From positions 1-21,294 of the forward strand of contig DXHG01000243.1 in NCBI GenBank assembly GCA_019113455.1: a DNA stretch of 21,294 nt, read 5' to 3'. Below are positions 14,988 to 21,294 of the stretch, piece by piece. Made by a program: the position numbers and the translations under genes. Each line of letters begins with the position of its first letter. The stretch's first letter is position 1. A model generated the notes under the pieces. It was not told the origin of the DNA. It saw only the letters and a list, made by a program, of their open reading frames with translations, and did not search any database. Source of the stretch: Candidatus Treponema faecavium (lineage in GTDB: Bacteria > Spirochaetota > Spirochaetia > Treponematales > Treponemataceae).

Positions 14988-15830
14988 ATGGGCGTTGTTA
15001 CGAGTCAACAGATTACTAAATACTATGATCGCTATCGTGATACCGAAATAACTTTTTCAAAGGAAGTTATTAAGACACTGCACCTTGACCCTCGGCAGGT
15101 GTACGTAAAGTGCGCGGATTCCCAGTGGCCGTGCATTATCAATTCGACCTCCTTTCTTGCGGTAAAAATAATTGTTGGCACAAAAGGCGGCGCCTATGCG
15201 CGGCTTTCGCAGGACAACTGCGACGCTAAAGTCAGGTTTTGCTTTGCGCAGGCAGACGCGCAGCCGATTACGTTTTTTGTGAGCGGCAAAGTTACTGAGA
15301 TTACGCCGTATATGAACGCACAGGACCTGGCCGTGATAACGATTACGTTCAGCCAGCGCCCGCCTGACGACCTGATAGAGATTATCGGGCGCGTGCTTGA
15401 AGCGAACTTCAATGCAGTGCAGCGCAAGGAAGAGCGTATTGCACTTACGGAAGAGACGCGGCGCAAACTGGGCATTTCGCATGAAGAAACGCTGATTACG
15501 GTGCAGGGCGTGCCGCGTCACTGCATCTTAAAAGACCTGTCGTTTTCCGGCGCAAAAGTCATTCTGCTGGGGCTTTCACAGTTTTTGATAAACCGCGAGG
15601 CAACGCTGTGCATCGATTTTGACGAGCCTCCCGAGACAGTCAAGCTGAACGGCACGGTGCTGCGCTGCGAGCCGGTGCAGGGCAGAAAAGATATAGTCGC
15701 CGTAAGCCTGCGCTTTGCGGACAAGTCCATTCCCATGTCGTATAAGCTGCATATCAATAACTTTCTGACGTCAAAACGAAAAAAAGAACTGCAGGTATTT
15801 AACGCTTCTTCGTTATCAACCGGCATGTAA
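14988..15830 (+). CDS. PilZ-domain protein, probable c-di-GMP receptor
   Basis: This 280-aa protein has an N-terminal domain (1 to ~140) without a motif I can name and a C-terminal PilZ domain (~143-265). Both PilZ ligand motifs are present: RKEER (RxxxR, 146-150) and DLSFSG ([D/N]xSxxG, 183-188). By family knowledge PilZ proteins bind cyclic di-GMP and in spirochaetes influence motility and host adaptation. No signal peptide or membrane segment is seen. The frame is open upstream to 14883 inside the preceding gene, but ATG 14988 is preferred because of the promoter just upstream. No diguanylate cyclase is encoded in the window. Confidence 0.83.
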   Translation: MGVVTSQQITKYYDRYRDTEITFSKEVIKTLHLDPRQVYVKCADSQWPCIINSTSFLAVKIIVGTKGGAYARLSQDNCDAKVRFCFAQADAQPITFFVSGKVTEITPYMNAQDLAVITITFSQRPPDDLIEIIGRVLEANFNAVQRKEERIALTEETRRKLGISHEETLITVQGVPRHCILKDLSFSGAKVILLGLSQFLINREATLCIDFDEPPETVKLNGTVLRCEPVQGRKDIVAVSLRFADKSIPMSYKLHINNFLTSKRKKELQVFNASSLSTGM

Positions 15831-15873
15831 TGCTGCGCGTGCCTGCGCGTCTGCGCCGGTAAGGAACTGATAT

Positions 15874-17004
15874 ATGGATTCTGTACATTCTCTTGATTCG
15901 CTTGTTTTTTTGTCGATAACGCCTGACGCGCATATTGCCAGTCATCTGCCTGATATTGATTTCTCTGTGCCGCTTCCGGTGCAGAAAACGTCGGCTGACG
16001 CGCGCTTTGACCCGTCTGAGCTGACTGCCGAAATGATTATGGCCGGTATACTTACGGTGCTTGCCTACGATACCGGTAACGAACATGTGCCGTATTACCG
16101 CAAACTGCTTGAAGCCATGCGCCCGAACATAAAGCAGGAGCTCTGCGAGGCTGCGATTTTTAAGGCGCGCAACGAGGAATTTGCCGCTGCGGAAGAACTG
16201 TTCCAAGCGCTGCGCGGCTATGCGCCCGATGATACCGCCGTTATCCTTAACACGGCGCTCTTTTATGACGAGTATGCCGATTCGTACCGGCAGAGCGGCC
16301 TGTACGAAGACGCCGACGCATCGGACGCGCTTGCCCACGAGTATTACCGGAAAGCGCTTGCGGCTGAACCGCCCGTGCCGGACGTATTCTTTAACGCCGC
16401 ATTTTTTTACGCAAAACAGCGCAATTTTTCACGGGCGCGCGGCTGTTTTGAGACGTATCTTGCGCTTACGGCCGCCGACGCGGATTCTGCCGACGAGAAT
16501 ATCCGCTATAAGCGGGAGCGTGCGAAAGAAATTATAAGCGATATTGCGTCGCGGGATCTTGAAGATGAGCGGTTTAAGGCGGCATTTGACTTTATTTCGA
16601 TGGGGCAGGAAGAAAAAGGCCTTGAACAGATCAAGCTGTTCCTTGAAAAGAACCCGCAGGTATGGAATGCGTGGTTTCTGCTTGGCTGGGGGCTCCGCCG
16701 GCTGTGCCGCTGGAGCGACGCGCGCGCGGCGTTTGAAAAAGCCGATGAACTTGGCGGCGGCACGGCCGATACGTACAACGAGCTTTCAATCTGCTGTATG
16801 GAGACAGGCGATTTTGCACAAGCGCGCCGGTATCTGCTGCAGGCGCTCGAGCTTGAAGGGGACAATACAAAGATTATCTCAAACTTGGGATTCCTTGCAC
16901 TGCGGCAGGGCAATAAGGCAGAGGCCGCGGGATTCTTCCGTACTGTGCTTGAGCTTGACCCGCAGGATAAGATAGCCGCCGCGGAGCTTGCCAAACTGCC
17001 GTAG
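15874..17004 (+). CDS. Tetratricopeptide repeat protein
   Basis: This 376-aa protein carries at least three C-terminal TPR units (about residues 263-370): NAWFLLGWGLRRLCRWSDAR, DTYNELSICCMETGDFAQAR and KIISNLGFLALRQGNKAEAA, each ending in an FEKADEL, LQALELEG or FRTVLELDP helix. A further unit (DVFFNAAFFYAKQRNFSRAR) lies near 170-195. TPRs are protein-protein interaction scaffolds; the partner is unknown. There is no signal peptide, so it is likely cytoplasmic. The ATG has AAGGA (15861-15865) 8 nt upstream. It follows the PilZ gene by 43 nt on the same strand and may be cotranscribed. It converges with the DUF192 gene with only 17 bp between stops. Confidence 0.85.
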   Translation: MDSVHSLDSLVFLSITPDAHIASHLPDIDFSVPLPVQKTSADARFDPSELTAEMIMAGILTVLAYDTGNEHVPYYRKLLEAMRPNIKQELCEAAIFKARNEEFAAAEELFQALRGYAPDDTAVILNTALFYDEYADSYRQSGLYEDADASDALAHEYYRKALAAEPPVPDVFFNAAFFYAKQRNFSRARGCFETYLALTAADADSADENIRYKRERAKEIISDIASRDLEDERFKAAFDFISMGQEEKGLEQIKLFLEKNPQVWNAWFLLGWGLRRLCRWSDARAAFEKADELGGGTADTYNELSICCMETGDFAQARRYLLQALELEGDNTKIISNLGFLALRQGNKAEAAGFFRTVLELDPQDKIAAAELAKLP

Positions 17005-17021
17005 CGGAGCGGCGGCGCGCG

Positions 17022-17477
17022 TCAGAGATCCTGCGGCAGCGCGATACAGTCTCCGGTCTGTATGCCCTGCGCGGCAAACCAGCCCTGCGGCACCTCGAGT
17101 GCGTATCTCACGGAGCGCGTGCTGGTAACGTTTGCGAGGCTGAACGGCGTCATGTCGAATATGTCGCGGATAACGCCGCGCGAGTCTATATAGGCGATAG
17201 AAAGCGGGGTCGGCGTGTTTTTCATCCAGAAACTGAGTATCTGATCGCGCTCGAACACAAAAAGCATCCCCGTGCCGGCCGGTATGCTGGTTCGCTCCAT
17301 GTAGCCTTTGCTGCGTTCTTCAGGCGTTTTTGCGATCTCCGCCTCCACGTGGGCGCGGAGCGCGCCGTCTGCGCCGTATATGGCGAGCGTCTGCATCGGG
17401 AGGCGCCCGCCGCCGGAACATGAAGCGGCAAGTGCTGCGGACGCGATGAGACAGACGGCGAGGAAAAAGCGTTTCAT
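17022..17477 (-). CDS. DUF192 lipoprotein
   Basis: This 151-aa protein has a signal peptide (MKRFFLAVCLIASAALAASC) with a spirochaete-style relaxed lipobox, so it is probably lipid-anchored. The rest is a DUF192 domain with the family's conserved run: EIAKTPEERSKGYMER, GMLFVFERD, FWMKNTPTPLSIAYID and YALEVPQGWF. The biochemical function of the family is not established to my knowledge. Its ATG follows the upstream gene's stop with no gap, and GAGAG precedes it, so the two genes are cotranscribed and probably coupled. Confidence 0.88.
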   Translation of the reverse strand: MKRFFLAVCLIASAALAASCSGGGRLPMQTLAIYGADGALRAHVEAEIAKTPEERSKGYMERTSIPAGTGMLFVFERDQILSFWMKNTPTPLSIAYIDSRGVIRDIFDMTPFSLANVTSTRSVRYALEVPQGWFAAQGIQTGDCIALPQDL

Positions 17478-18068
17478 TTACAGACTCTCAAGAAAACTGT
17501 TCAGATTCTGCTCCGCGGCGGTTTCTTCGGCGCGGGTTTCTCCCTGCATATCGGCGAGCACCGCGGCGTCAGTATATTTGAGCGTGAGCGGCCGTTCGAG
17601 CGCCATGATAACGGCATCGTTTTGCCACCGGCACGTCTCGGGCGTAAGCGACGCCGGTTCGCCGTATTTGGCGCAGAGCGTGGTGAATATGGAATAAAAG
17701 TCCAGTTTGTCCCGATTCAGATTGATGGTCATGCTGAACAGCGCGCCGTCCTTAAACTGAAACCAGCATTCGCGCACATACGAATAGGTACCGCCGTTTG
17801 TCTGAATCAGCTGTTCCTGCGTATCGGGCGAAAGCGACACGTCGCGCTCGCCGCGATAGCCAAAGAGCGCGTTCTCCGTAAGCGCCTGCTGTACGGTTTC
17901 CGTATCCATGCCGAGCGCAATGTTCTGAAAACCCTGCGGGAGCGCGCTGTATTGTTCTTCCCCGTCTGCCGTCTGTGCCGCCGCATATGCGGCAAACAGG
18001 CATACGAGCGCGGCGCACGCGAGGAGGTTCTTTTTATATATAGATACGATATAGGCTGTATTGCGCAT
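17478..18068 (-). CDS. Hypothetical secreted protein
   Basis: I do not recognise this 196-aa protein. It starts with a signal peptide (KKNLLACAALVCLFAAYAAA) with likely cleavage near AAYAAAQ, so it is exported, without a clear lipobox. The mature part contains LPQGFQNIALGMDTETVQQAL, FQFKDGALFSMTINL and LCAKYGEPASLTP. These resemble small periplasmic proteins that compare a residual over a short beta-rich fold, but this is only an impression. The frame opens with a TTG at 18098; the ATG at 18068 with GAGAGA upstream is preferred. It lies 43 nt after the cyclic-nucleotide-binding gene and directly abuts the DUF192 gene, suggesting a three-gene operon. Confidence 0.7.
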   Translation of the reverse strand: MRNTAYIVSIYKKNLLACAALVCLFAAYAAAQTADGEEQYSALPQGFQNIALGMDTETVQQALTENALFGYRGERDVSLSPDTQEQLIQTNGGTYSYVRECWFQFKDGALFSMTINLNRDKLDFYSIFTTLCAKYGEPASLTPETCRWQNDAVIMALERPLTLKYTDAAVLADMQGETRAEETAAEQNLNSFLESL

Positions 18069-18111
18069 AAGTCTCTCTGTATTTATGCATCGGAACAAAA
18101 AGACCGCCGCG

Positions 18112-19293
18112 CTAGTTTTTTTTCTTTTTTAAGGATGCCGCCATATGCACGAGTTCTTTGCAGTTGGTTACGGTTACCTTTGAGTCTGTGAGCTTTATCA
18201 GGGAGCTCTGCTTGAATTTCTCAGCGACGCCGCGCTGCTCCATCTGCGGGATGCTGCACATATTCATCAAATCGCCTATCGTTAAATCGAATTGGTATGA
18301 CTTATTGCCGTTTTCTATGAGTTTTTCTTTTTCCACCTGCAAGGCAAGCATGTCGAGCAGTTTGCACACAGGATCCACGATCCGCGTGTTTGCAATCTGG
18401 CGGTACATCGACCAGAGCCGGTCGGCGAGCGTCGTTGTGAGCCGACCGACAAGCTGCGGCTGCGTCGCAACCAGCTGGTTAAAGTTTTCTGCGTTTACGG
18501 ACATGAGCACGCAGTCGTCATGTGCGATAGCGCTTGCCGACCGCGGCTTGTTCTCAAGCAGCGCCATTTCGCCAAAGAAATCTCCCTTTTTTAATACCGC
18601 GAGGATCAGCTCCTGGTTCTTGACGACTTTCGATATTTTTACCTGCCCCTGCTGGATAATAAACATCTCGCGGCCTTCCTGATTTTCGCAGAAAATCATT
18701 GTGTCTTTGGGGTATTTGCGCACCGTTTCTTTGGGCGTTTCAAAATAGACCGCCTGCGTGATAGGCTTAAGACGTGCAAACCGGTTTTTTGCCGTTTCAA
18801 AAAACTCCCCGTCGGGACAGTATTTGAGATATTGATAGTAGCAGTATGTCGCCAGATTGAGCTTGCCGTTTTTATCGTAAAACTGCGCGGCATTGAACAG
18901 CTGCACGAGCGTGTCAGACGCCGTTGTGTTTGATGATTCTTTCATGAGTATTTCATTGAGCGTGCGCGTGTGGTTGGCGAACGTTTTCATGATTTTAAGC
19001 GCGACCGGCGTGTTCTTTACAATCAGCTCCGGATACTGGTCTTTTCTGACCGAGATAAGCACCACGTCAGTGAGCGCGATCGCTGATTCTATCTGTGAAT
19101 GCCCCGACATACAGGGAATTACGCCTAAAAAGTCGCCCGGGCCGTATATGATAGGCTTTTGATCTAATACGCCTGTCGAAGTGAAAACCTGTGCGTGTCC
19201 AGTTTTTATAATGTAAAACCGGCTGTTGTCGCTGTCGCCTTCAATAAAGATATATGAGCCTTTTTTATAACTTACGAAAGAAAGCTGTAACAC
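18112..19293 (-). CDS. Double cyclic-nucleotide-binding domain protein with Crp-like C-terminus
   Basis: This 393-aa protein has two cNMP-binding domains. The first (about 5-115) has the beta-roll pattern but a degenerate phosphate cassette (DFLGVIPCMSGHSQIES, no FGE...PR). The second (~200-310) has an intact one, FGEMALLENKPRSAS, with the Arg that contacts the cyclic phosphate. Between them is a TPR-like helical segment (AAQFYDKNGKLNLATYCYYQ). The C-terminus (DLTIGDLMNMCSIPQMEQRG) resembles the winged-helix region of Crp-type regulators. The start is GTG 19293, chosen because GAGG lies 6 nt upstream and a near-consensus promoter sits just before it; the frame continues to a TTG at 19347 inside the promoter. 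From memory, T. pallidum has a cyclic-nucleotide-binding gene next to murB. Confidence 0.87.
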   Translation of the reverse strand: MLQLSFVSYKKGSYIFIEGDSDNSRFYIIKTGHAQVFTSTGVLDQKPIIYGPGDFLGVIPCMSGHSQIESAIALTDVVLISVRKDQYPELIVKNTPVALKIMKTFANHTRTLNEILMKESSNTTASDTLVQLFNAAQFYDKNGKLNLATYCYYQYLKYCPDGEFFETAKNRFARLKPITQAVYFETPKETVRKYPKDTMIFCENQEGREMFIIQQGQVKISKVVKNQELILAVLKKGDFFGEMALLENKPRSASAIAHDDCVLMSVNAENFNQLVATQPQLVGRLTTTLADRLWSMYRQIANTRIVDPVCKLLDMLALQVEKEKLIENGNKSYQFDLTIGDLMNMCSIPQMEQRGVAEKFKQSSLIKLTDSKVTVTNCKELVHMAASLKKKKN

Positions 19294-19318
19294 AATGCAC
19301 CTCGTATACTGACTACAT

Positions 19319-19347
19319 AGTATAGTAGCCAATGAAATGTCTGTCAA
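19319..19347 (-). promoter_or_regulatory. Promoter of the cyclic-nucleotide-binding gene
   Basis: On the minus strand a consensus TTGACA (19347-19342) and TATACT (19324-19319) are 17 bp apart. Transcription would begin near 19312, giving a ~19-nt leader that includes the GAGG ribosome site before GTG 19293. This near-consensus sigma70 promoter supports the downstream start. Confidence 0.82.
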
Positions 19348-19390
19348 TTCAATTACCGCGAAAGCTCGCGGCAGCGGCAGTTGCTCTGCA

Positions 19391-19448
19391 CGCTGCGCGT
19401 GCGGCGGCGGGGCTGCTGCGTTTGCACGCGGGCTGTTTTTCTTTGCGG
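19391..19448 (-). repeat. Dispersed hairpin repeat, copy B (inverted)
   Basis: Read on the minus strand this copy gives CCGCAAAGAAAAACAGCCCG, then CGTGCAAACGCAGCAGCCCC, matching copies A and C from the AAAGAAAAACA core through the CGTGNNNACGCAGCAGCC hairpin segment. The terminal CCCGCGGGG palindrome is degenerate here. It is inverted relative to copies A and C and lies at the left edge of tandem array 2. Confidence 0.6.
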
Positions 19449-19498
19449 ACCTGTCGCAGGGTGTTTACAGTGTGCTGTTTACAGGCCTGCCGCGATAC

Positions 19499-19739
19499 TT
19501 CAAGCTGCCAGTTTGCTGCGAAGCAGTAAGCCTCTGCGGCTGCGGCAAGTTGACGTAACGGCTCCAGCAGGCTGACCGGGGTATTACGGCAAATTGTCTG
19601 AACAGCTGCAGCAAATTGATTTCGTTGCTGCGGCAAGTTGCTTTGGCCGCTCTGGCAACTTGACTTAATGGTATGGCAAGTTAACCGCATAGCTGTGTTA
19701 AGCTGCCTTAACAACATGGCAAGCTGACTTGCAGGTTAA
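19499..19739. repeat. 22-bp-period tandem array 2 (GGCAAGTTGACTT units)
   Basis: Clear units start at 19544, 19566, 19588, 19610, 19632, 19654, 19675, 19697 and 19718, spaced 22 bp (twice 21), with two degenerate ones near 19499 and 19522. The approximate consensus is GGCAAGTTGACTTNANGGCT, with the first nine bases best kept. The period and the GGCAA core are shared with array 1, although array 1 units are more palindromic. The period is not a multiple of three, arguing against coding. The array lies between inverted copies B and C of the dispersed repeat and fills the middle of the 617-bp gap between the cyclic-nucleotide-binding gene and murB. Confidence 0.78.
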
Positions 19740-19829
19740 ACGCCAGTGTACTGCGGTTAGTGGATTATCTGCTCGAGACTGTCAAGACATGGTGCTGATG
19801 AAGAGGGAGAGCCCTCCTCAAAACAAATT

Positions 19830-19894
19830 ACAGAGAACAAAGAAAGAAAAACAACCTTCGTGCACACGCAGCAGCCTCCCGCGGGGAACCCGCA
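19830..19894 (+). repeat. Dispersed hairpin repeat, copy C
   Basis: This copy runs ACAGAGAACAAAGAAAGAAA, then CGTGCACACGCAGCAGCC and CCCGCGGGGAACCCGCA, aligning with copy A across ~64 bp. It ends 16 bp before the murB stop codon (convergent side). On the minus strand its GCGGG-TTC-CCCGC hairpin (19881-19893) and CGTG/CACG hairpin (19859-19868) are followed by a T-rich tract (19854-19839), so it may act as a loose terminator for murB. Confidence 0.7.
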
Positions 19895-19910
19895 GCCGGA
19901 CAGCGCGCAG

Positions 19911-20900
19911 TTACGGCTGCAGGCTGTCCGGCTGCGCTGCGCCGGCGCCGCAGAAAATGATTTCACATTCAAGTCGGAATCCGGTCTGTTCGTATACTTC
20001 GCGCGCAACGCGGCTTACCAGGCGGCGGATGTCGGCGGCTGTTGCCGCGCCGGTATTTACGATAAAATTACCGTGCCATGGAGCCACCTGCGCGCCGCCT
20101 TCAGATATGCCGCGGAGCCCCGCTTCTTCGATAATCTTTCCGGTGGGCTTGCCGAATGCGCGGTTGTTTTTGAACACGCTGCCGGCAGAAGGCCAGTCAA
20201 AATGACCTTTGCTCATCCTGTCGGCGATGCGCGCCGCCGCGTGTTCCCGTGACTGCTGCTGTTCCTGCGCCGAAAGTTCCCGTACGCGAAAACAGACTTC
20301 GGTGATAATTTCCTTTGTCTGCTGAAACGGGGAACGTTTATAGTCCCAGTCATCAGGCGAGCAGATGTACGCCGTCTGCCGTCCCGTTTCTCCCGATATG
20401 CTGTGCGCGCTGTGCAGCACGTCGCTTATGGATACGCCGTAGCAGCGCGCGTTCATGTACGCTGCGCCGCCTGCGGTGCCGGGAAGTCCTGCAAAGTCTT
20501 CGAGCCCGCCGAGCGCGTGCCGTTCGCAATAGCGGCAGATGTCGTCAAACGATGAACCTGCGCCGCAGCGGAGCAGCAATCCGTCTGCCGTGCTGCGGGC
20601 CGTGCGCTCAAGCGTGATATGCCGGAGCCGCCGCGTCGAGATGACGGGAATGTCAAATCCCTCGTCAGAAACGACGATGTTTGAGCCGCCGCCGAGAATA
20701 AACCAGTCTGTGCCTGCGTCCCGGAGTATGGCGAGGAGGGCGGCAAGAGCGGCTTCCGTCTCCGGCTCAAAAAAGAGCGCCGCCTTTCCGCCTGTTTTGA
20801 ATGTTGTGTGCGCGCTCATCGGTTCAGCATAGCGGATGTGCAGCGCTGCTGATATATCTGTATTGCATTTTTCTGCTATTTTACGTACATTAGGTATCAT
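19911..20900 (-). CDS. murB: UDP-N-acetylenolpyruvoylglucosamine reductase
   Basis: This 329-aa FAD enzyme reduces UDP-GlcNAc-enolpyruvate to UDP-MurNAc with NADPH in peptidoglycan synthesis, in the cytoplasm. Family motifs are in order: HTTFKTGG (31-38), LGGGSNIVVSD (69-79), GLPGTAGGAAYMNARCYG (138-155), YKRSPF (187-192) and PSAGSVFKN (237-245) with the proton-donating Ser at 241, then GKIIEEAGLRG and NFIVN. The start ATG 20900 gives a normal N-terminal extension before HTTF. No Shine-Dalgarno precedes it, and TATACT lies only 10 nt upstream, so the mRNA may be nearly leaderless. It diverges from cysS. Confidence 0.96.
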   Translation of the reverse strand: MIPNVRKIAEKCNTDISAALHIRYAEPMSAHTTFKTGGKAALFFEPETEAALAALLAILRDAGTDWFILGGGSNIVVSDEGFDIPVISTRRLRHITLERTARSTADGLLLRCGAGSSFDDICRYCERHALGGLEDFAGLPGTAGGAAYMNARCYGVSISDVLHSAHSISGETGRQTAYICSPDDWDYKRSPFQQTKEIITEVCFRVRELSAQEQQQSREHAAARIADRMSKGHFDWPSAGSVFKNNRAFGKPTGKIIEEAGLRGISEGGAQVAPWHGNFIVNTGAATAADIRRLVSRVAREVYEQTGFRLECEIIFCGAGAAQPDSLQP

Positions 20901-20946
20901 AATTCGCAGTAGTATACTATAATACTGTACAAAAAGCGAGGCGGTA
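20901..20946. promoter_or_regulatory. Divergent murB/cysS promoter region
   Basis: All signals for both genes must fit in 46 bp or extend into coding sequence. For cysS, TATAAT (20918-20923) is a perfect -10 and GAGG (20938-20941) lies 5 nt before the ATG. For murB, TATACT on the minus strand (20916-20911) lies 10 nt before its ATG. No good -35 was found for either, and the two -10 elements sit almost back to back, so the polymerases would compete. Confidence 0.45.
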
Positions 20947-21294
20947 ATGGGATTACAGGTATATAATACGATGGGACGCGAGCTGCAGGAATTTGTGCCG
21001 ATAACGCCCGGGCATGTCGGTTTTTACGGCTGCGGTCCGACAGTGTATAATTATGCCCATATCGGCAACCTCCGCGCATATGTGTTTCTTGATATACTTG
21101 ATAAGACGCTGACGTTTCTGGGATACGACATTACGCATGTGATGAACATCACCGACATCGGTCACTTGTCGGGAGATTCCGATGACGGCGAGGATAAAAT
21201 GGTGAAGACCGCCGAGGAACGCGGGCAGTCGGTGCTTGAGATTGCGCAGTTTTACACCGATGCGTTCTTTCGGGATATAGACCGGCTGCATATC
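20947..21294 (+). CDS. cysS: Cysteinyl-tRNA synthetase, 3' partial
   Basis: The frame opens at ATG 20947 with GAGG 5 nt upstream and runs off the window end (116 codons seen). It is the N-terminal catalytic domain of a class I CysRS: GFYGCGPTVYNYAHIGNLRA contains the zinc-ligand Cys and the HIGH-type motif HIGN, and MNITDIGHLSGDSDDGEDKM is the variant found in CysRS enzymes with an insertion after TDIGHL. It charges tRNA-Cys in the cytoplasm. The KMSKS region lies beyond the window. Confidence 0.95.
   Translation, partial: MGLQVYNTMGRELQEFVPITPGHVGFYGCGPTVYNYAHIGNLRAYVFLDILDKTLTFLGYDITHVMNITDIGHLSGDSDDGEDKMVKTAEERGQSVLEIAQFYTDAFFRDIDRLHI

Noticed and set aside
19349..19717. 122-aa minus-strand reading frame over copy B and array 2
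   Set aside because: It consists entirely of the dispersed repeat and tandem units, and lacks a good start signal.
19859..19868. CGTG-CA-CACG as a firm terminator hairpin for murB
   Set aside because: A 4-bp stem with a 2-nt loop is too weak, and the T-rich tract is interrupted; it is kept only as a possible role of copy C.

Overview
The window looks like a chromosome segment from an anaerobic, host-associated Treponema-type spirochaete. The evidence is gene content and order. There is a cheW / DegT-like / nadK / recN / conserved-hypothetical run, and a cyclic-nucleotide-binding protein followed by divergent murB and cysS. As I recall, both arrangements match Treponema pallidum. A class III (oxygen-sensitive) ribonucleotide reductase with its NrdR repressor points to an anaerobic relative that, unlike T. 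pallidum, also keeps corrinoid biosynthesis genes. The genus was not confirmed by any search.

Layout. (1) 1-4071, + strand: end of a cobalamin operon (cobJ-cobK fusion, cbiE-cbiT fusion, cbiA) with overlapping genes. (2) 4063-8120, - strand: an anaerobic RNR locus, in transcription order nrdR, nrdD, a small glycyl-radical/thioredoxin-fold gene, nrdG. NrdR-box clusters sit before nrdR and before the small gene. (3) 8245-13204, + strand: cheW, a DegT-family protein lacking the PLP lysine, nadK, recN and a conserved hypothetical, packed as an operon. (4) 13205-13784: non-coding, with a 22-bp-period tandem array, a dispersed hairpin repeat and the rpsU promoter. (5) 13785-17004, + strand: rpsU, a phosphodiester-glycosidase-like lipoprotein, a PilZ protein and a TPR protein. 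(6) 17022-19293, - strand: a two-domain cyclic-nucleotide-binding regulator, a secreted protein and a DUF192 lipoprotein behind a near-consensus promoter. (7) 19294-19910: non-coding, with a second 22-bp-period array flanked by two more copies of the dispersed repeat. (8) murB (-) and the start of cysS (+), diverging from a 46-bp intergenic region.

Two observations stand out. First, the class III RNR appears split. The large NrdD ends just after its Cys/His zinc motif, and the glycyl-radical motif is on a separate 175-aa protein where it is fused to a CPNC redox domain. The cut lies between two heptad-patterned helices, and the small gene has its own promoter overlapped by NrdR boxes. Second, both large non-coding gaps hold arrays with a 22-bp period and a GGCAA core, in each case next to a conserved ~65-bp hairpin element (three copies). 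This suggests one dispersed intergenic module whose function I cannot assign.
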